DNA from: Straminergon stramineum
Taxonomy: Eukaryota; Streptophyta; Bryopsida; Hypnales; Calliergonaceae
Direction of reading: 5' to 3'
Assembly: GCA_963920665.1 (NCBI GenBank)
Contig: OY987265.1
Location: forward strand, 42,785,001 to 42,849,000
DNA: 64,000 nt
Both the position numbers and the translations under genes were made by a program. The notes under the pieces were generated by a model. It searched no databases. It was not told where the DNA came from and worked only from the letters and a program-made list of their open reading frames with translations. Shown here piece by piece: positions 59,316 to 64,000 of the stretch (its first letter is position 1; every line of letters begins with the position of its first letter).

Positions 59316-61736
59316 CTATCCATTGTACCAATCCAAGAAGAGAAGAGTCGTTGTGAGTACACAGAAGATCAGAATAATGTAAAGGCGGCTACTACTGTTT
59401 CGTTGTTGAGTTTTGCTCAGTTCTTTGTTGCCTTTCTCCATGTAGCTTGTGGCCTCCATTGCCTGAGCATGCATATTGTAGTACAGATTAGCTATGAGAA
59501 CCCTCTAGTTTCCCTGATACATTTTGTATTAAGCAGGACTAATCTAGCACCTATTCCCATATCTCCAAAAAACATACTAGGTTAGCCTTGACAAATTCAA
59601 AGGCTACGGCTAACAAAGCTCTGATAGTAAACAGAGAAAGAGTGCCATCAACTATTAAAGCACCGCAAGAAGTCTCTAATACAGGATAATATTGTCGAGA
59701 TTTCACATGTACGGGATATTACTTATTACGTAGCAACCTCAGGTGCATGCATGAAGACTCAGTTCATTGACAACAAAGTACCAAGCATGGAGAAAAGAAG
59801 TACCCTCATGTAAAGAGTTTCTATTTGCTGCGCTTGACGAAGGACATGCGTGGAGAAGAGATAGTTCAGTGCAGACAGCTCTATCATCTTCCTCTCTGTC
59901 TCTTGAGTCATTGCCATCATTTCCGTAAGCTCTTGCTGTTCCATGTGCCCAATGTTAGAACTCCAAATTAAACTACATATCATAAGGAGTGAACAGCAAC
60001 TAGATGACTTGGAGGCTGCAGATGTTCCACGCATACCAGGAAAGGAAAATAATCTAGAATTTCTTAATAAGCTTGTACTGAACCCTGACAAGTTATCCAC
60101 CACTGATTAATGCCTGACGCGATCCAGAAAACTAAAACCACCTCAAGAGTTCGGGGACAGATAATTTGATAGGAAATTGAAATGTTGGTATACCTGCAAA
60201 GCATCCGTTTCTTGATCCATTAACTGTTGCCTACTCTCCAGTAGTCGTGGTTCCTCTTCTTTGAGCCAGTCTCTGGAATAACCATCGTTATCAGGTACTG
60301 AGGCTGGAACATTTTCAGGAGGGGGCAAATGTTCGAGGCCCTTTCGACGCTTGTGCATTTTCTTATTGACTGTTTCCTCAAAGCGTACACTCCTTAGTTG
60401 ATCAAAATCTTCCGTGATCGCGTGGAGTCGTTCACTCAGGATTAACACCTACGGTCCAACAATTCAATTTAACATATTAGTCGACTTTGCGAGAGCAAGT
60501 TCAATTCAAGTTTTTAGCAGCCTATCTGAACTATAAGCATGTTGAGACAGCAAGCAACAATTTTAGAGATACGACTGTTAGAAGGGTTTGCCATCACGCC
60601 ATCCTTGACCCCCTTTCTGCCTGAGCGTCAAAAGGTAGATTTTTATACCTACCACACCGTGTTGATGGGCGATACAATCTGTGTTTGGGGATCCTCTTCC
60701 CAAAGCTTGAAGCCAGTTGGCACCATAGGTTTGCTTTTCCTCCCTCCCTATACTATTCTTTAGGGCTTCAATGCTATCTCGGCATGCTTTCACGAACAAA
60801 CCTACCTGCACAGCAAACCGAAGGGTTCGATTCAAAAGCACTAGAAACTATCCGAAATCTGAAATAAGAAGCATGGCACAATCGCGCGTCATGATAAAAT
60901 TGTGACAAAATCCACATTTAAAAACCCCATCTGACCTCGTTTTCAATACTATCACGATCTTGCTCCGTGCTCCGATGTTTCTCTGCATAATCCCTCCCAT
61001 GGCTAGCCACAAATTTTTGCAAGTCTCGAATGCTCGCTGCCTATCCATCATCCCACTAGGATTAGAAACATAGTCCAGGCTAGCAACTCTTGCAATTGGT
61101 ACCTGTTCTTCTCAGATACACGAACAGATATTGGGTAACTGTGATCGCGTTTCATGAATCACCAAAATGTAAATTTCAGAAAAAAAACTCCAATCCACTG
61201 GTAAGAGTATTCAAATTCCTCACAATGTTTGTGGCCGTCAGGTAAAATCCCGAACGGGGTGGGGTCGTATGCAGCATAAGAGATGACATAACCTTAGCCA
61301 ACCTCGCCTGACAGCAAGCACATTGGCGAGAGAAAATTCAAAACCCGATAAACATCAAGATTCAATAAAACAAGAGCCATTCAAATTTCTCACAATCACA
61401 AAAACGTCGTGCAGAAAAAGAGAATAAGAAGCTTAAAAACATCGCAACAAGACTTGCAATAAACCCCTGACAACCCTAACCTTACATGCTCCCTGTCACA
61501 AACCTAGGTTATGACAATCGCTTACAATCCGAAACAAGCCATCGGAGACCATACCATAGCTCGGGAATTAGGTCAGAGAAGTCAATTTTCATTATACCAG
61601 GATGGGCAACAAATAATCACACAACACTTCGATTGGCCTCCTCAATTACCTCATCGTAAGCATTTGCCACTGCAGCCGCTCGCACAGCCTCCCGGAACTT
61701 CGGTGTCAAGTCTCGGACCATTGCCATTCTTTCCAT
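59316..61736 (-). CDS. SYP81: Syntaxin-81 (Qa-SNARE, STX18/Ufe1 type)
   Basis: ER Qa-SNARE for retrograde Golgi-to-ER fusion. Seven exons: 61736-61650, 61307-61224, 61040-60936, 60805-60653, 60448-60194, 59935-59804, 59462-59316. They total 963 nt, 320 residues (Arabidopsis SYP81 about 310), and every splice keeps phase. The N-terminal syntaxin-18 domain runs through MVRDLTPKFREAVRAAA, SIRDLQKFVASHGRDYAEKH and FVKACRDSIEALKNSIG. Next come AHQHGVVLILSERLHAITEDF and a charged linker. The SNARE motif follows: KMIELSALNYLFSTHVLRQA, then QQIETLYMRAMEAT across the last splice, then NKELSKTQQRNSSS. One C-terminal anchor, LYIILIFCVLTTTLLFLDW (residues about 299-317), leaves three lumenal residues. 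The start is the first of three in-frame ATGs. The last exon lies 340 bp beyond the previous one and is easy to miss. Confidence 0.95.
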
Positions 61737-62420
61737 GAAAACCGTGACAAAAGCAGCTAAAAGCGTGACAAATCCTAGGAGTGATGGAATTCTCAACCAA
61801 ATTTCAAGCTCCCAAAAGATGCTTTACAGACGAAAAAAAAAAGAAAAGAATTAGGAGAGAAATCAGAATCGAAGCTCCAGAAGGAAAAGCAAAACTATGA
61901 AACCTTGGAAGGAGAAGCGATCCTTCATGAGAGAGCCTGTGACGCTGTCTCAAACCCTAAACTGAAATTCTCCGGTTACGAGAAAGAATAGCTTGGACTG
62001 AGCACAACCCAGCTCCCCAATTCCACGGATCGAGTGAGCTCAGTCCGCCGGGTGGATTCTTCGAAGACGCAGCCCACTGGCAGGGTCCGACTCTGAAGTC
62101 CGGCTCTGAAGTCCGAACTCTCGACAAGACCGACCACTTTTTTCATGCCTTTTCTTTTTCCTTTCACCTTTTCATCTCATGGTTTCCTTTTTGTAATGCG
62201 CAGCCTAGATGATGGGTTTTAACCCCAGAAGGACACATGCCCCCATGATCAAGGTATAGTCACCAAGATATTCCAATTATTGGACCAATAGGTGTATTCT
62301 TTGTTTCTACCATTAACAATGAAGTTATTCATTGAACCTTTCAACATTTTGGCCTTGAAAGGACATTGATCTATAACCAAGGTAATCATCCAAAAATGAT
62401 CTAATTTTTAGATTAACCCC
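61737..62420. other. SYP81 upstream region and spacer
   Basis: Contains the SYP81 promoter and 5' UTR. At 62219-62235, TTAACCCCAGAAGGACAC closely resembles the piggyBac end CCCCTGAAGGACC but has no partner end nearby: a possible solo terminus. Confidence 0.4.
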
Positions 62421-63065
62421 TTAACCTGTAAATGCCCAAGGCCTGTTTGGAGCTTCTTGAAATTTGCTCTAAATTGAACAAAAAGTCAACATTTATATAA
62501 GTTGTACCAATTTCTTTTCAATTGTAACCGTACAAATTCAAACTATACATGTTAGAGATCACATAGGAAAAGAAAACATAACAATATCACTTATAGATTG
62601 AAAGATTCTAATGTCTCATCATGAGGGTGTTAAAACTATGAAAAAATTTCAATTCTCTTTTTGCATGTCAATTCTAAAAAGTTGGTCACCAAAAAAATAT
62701 GAGGTTATAGGACCTAGTTTGCACAACCCCTATCAATTTACGTTTTTTCAAAATCTATTCTACTATTTTTTTTTTTGAATTTCTAATGTGATTTTTCCTC
62801 TAAGATCTAGTGTATTTGAGGCTCATTTCCAAGAGCCCTCAACACTACATTAAGTCAAGATTGCAATGGGCATCCTTGCACAAAATATTGAATAGAAAAA
62901 TCATAATCCCTCATTTTTAAGATCAGCTTTTTGATCCTAAAACTAGACTTCAAAAAGAATTCTCCAAAGATATAAACTAATAATAATAGCAATTTAGTTG
63001 GGTTTTACTTAACTTCAAAGTTTTCGAAACACCAGAATCTGGTGCCTCAAGCATTTAAGGGTTAA
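62421..63065 (+). mobile_element. Family B piggyBac-like element, copy 2
   Basis: TTAA at 62421-62424 and 63062-63065. Homologous to 8865-9751 from the TAAATGCCCAAGRCC left end to the GGTGCCTCARGCATTTA right end, but with an internal deletion of roughly 240 bp near the right. No coding sequence. The right TTAA is shared with the adjoining family A copy. Confidence 0.75.
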
Positions 63066-63978
63066 GTCCCATTGTCCCCTTGGGAGGAAAATGGATATGG
63101 GGGAGGTTCCTATATTCATCTTGATTTTTTGAAACTTTTTGTGAAGATAGAAAAACTTAGTAGTTCTAGGAATATAATTTTAGTTTCATTCAGTGACCGA
63201 GAGCAAAAGTTATGACACATAAAGTCCTTTTTTTGTGCAATGGGTAGAAATTCTCTCAAACAAAATAAAACTGAAATTTTAAAAAAACATTGTTTCTTGT
63301 AGATTGTAATTTTATCTATATGGTAATCTTTGATTCATTCCATTTGGATTTATATTGTGAAATTTATGGACAATCTTATTATTCAAGCAATCAAAGCATC
63401 TTCTTGGAAAAATAACTTAAAATAACTTATATGATTCATTTCTAAATGCAATTTTCACAATTTTTCAAAAAAAATTGTTTGGCAAGGTTAAGTTTACTTG
63501 CTAAAACAATCTCACCATTGGGATTATAGTGTTCCAATCCCATCTTAGAGCTATTAATGATTTAGTTTTTCTTGTAATCTTGAACCTACTTCTATTTAAC
63601 AATTTATTAAAGAATGAAAATCAAGTGTTGTTTTTTTAAATTTTTTTTCTTAGACTTTCACCTCAATTCTTTAACACAAAATTTTTTTAATTCAAAGTTT
63701 GTAGTGCAAAAAATTTCCATAAATGGTGGTCAAAGTCATTTGAAATTGCAAACCAATGTTTAGAAAAACTTTTTTTCCAACTTTGAATGCTAATATCTTC
63801 CAATTTGTACGATCAAACTTTATGAAACTTTTACCACATGATCTAAGACTAGTGAAGTATGAGATCCTATGGTTAGATTCTAAGAAAACATTTTTTTTGT
63901 TTTATTGGGTGAATGCAGTAGAATTGACAATTTTGAGTGCTTTTTGATAGAAAATGACCTTGGGACTTTAGGGATTAA
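63062..63978 (-). mobile_element. Family A TTAA element, copy 2 (inverted)
   Basis: TTAA at 63062-63065 and 63975-63978. Read on the minus strand it begins CCCTAAAGTCCCAAGGTC, matching CCCTTAAGTCCCAAGGTC of copy 1, and it follows copy 1 to its end (GGGGACAATGGGAC beside the shared TTAA). No coding sequence. Confidence 0.7.
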
Positions 63979-64000
63979 TAATTGCATTCTTTATTTCTAA

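Noticed and set aside
59156..59585. Plus-strand frames at the SYP81 3' end
   Set aside because: They overlap the last SYP81 exon (59316-59462), which encodes the conserved SNARE end and membrane anchor on the minus strand.
1..64000. CRISPR arrays, bacterial operons, rRNA genes, LTR retrotransposons
   Set aside because: No regularly spaced repeat-spacer units, no rRNA-like blocks, and no reverse transcriptase, integrase or paired LTRs were seen.

Overview
The window looks like nuclear DNA of a land plant. The evidence is the gene set: a mitochondrial-type arginase, an ER syntaxin of the SYP81 type, a glycine-rich domain protein, an ankyrin/PGG membrane protein, a class IV histone deacetylase with plant-style exons, and a B3-domain remnant. 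Genes are split by many short introns. They sit in GC-moderate islands (about 10-24.5, 43-51 and 59-62 kb) separated by AT-rich, repeat-filled DNA. I cannot name the species. A piggyBac transposon is unusual for a seed plant and makes me lean, weakly, towards a bryophyte, lycophyte, fern or other non-model lineage.

Layout. 1-1.1 kb: decayed protein-kinase-like pseudogene (-). 1.1-10 kb: AT-rich spacer with a CACTA-type hairpin MITE, a decayed Tyr/Gly-rich coding tail and two TTAA-flanked non-autonomous piggyBac-like elements (families A and B). 10.1-12.4 kb: predicted plastid membrane protein of unknown function (-), head-to-head with a 13-exon class IV histone deacetylase (+, 13083-17529). 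18.8-20.4 kb: two-exon arginase (-) whose intron is tandemly duplicated and carries a ghost of the next exon. 22.6-24.5 kb: broken B3-domain gene (-). 25-30 kb: spacer with MITEs. 30.3-32.2 kb: intronless ankyrin/PGG gene (+). 32.7-39.7 kb: SINE candidate, MITE, a 1-kb perfect-looking inverted repeat, a miRNA-like hairpin, a second CACTA MITE and a third family A copy. 43.9-50.8 kb: ten-exon GRDP gene (+, 824 codons). 50,957-55,859: a complete but mutated piggyBac element bounded by TTAA and terminal inverted repeats. 55.9-59.3 kb: AT-rich spacer with tandem arrays. 59.3-61.7 kb: seven-exon SYP81 syntaxin (-). 62.4-64 kb: family B and family A copies abutting on one shared TTAA.

The genes do not form a pathway; they are ordinary housekeeping and signalling genes that happen to be neighbours. 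The unifying story is mobile DNA: one potentially parental piggyBac element (three catalytic Asp retained, but interrupted by stops and a frameshift) and at least five TTAA-bordered relatives or look-alikes in 64 kb, plus several MITE families. Exon joins for the deacetylase, arginase, GRDP and SYP81 were worked out by hand. All keep one open frame, and their total coding lengths are exact multiples of three.
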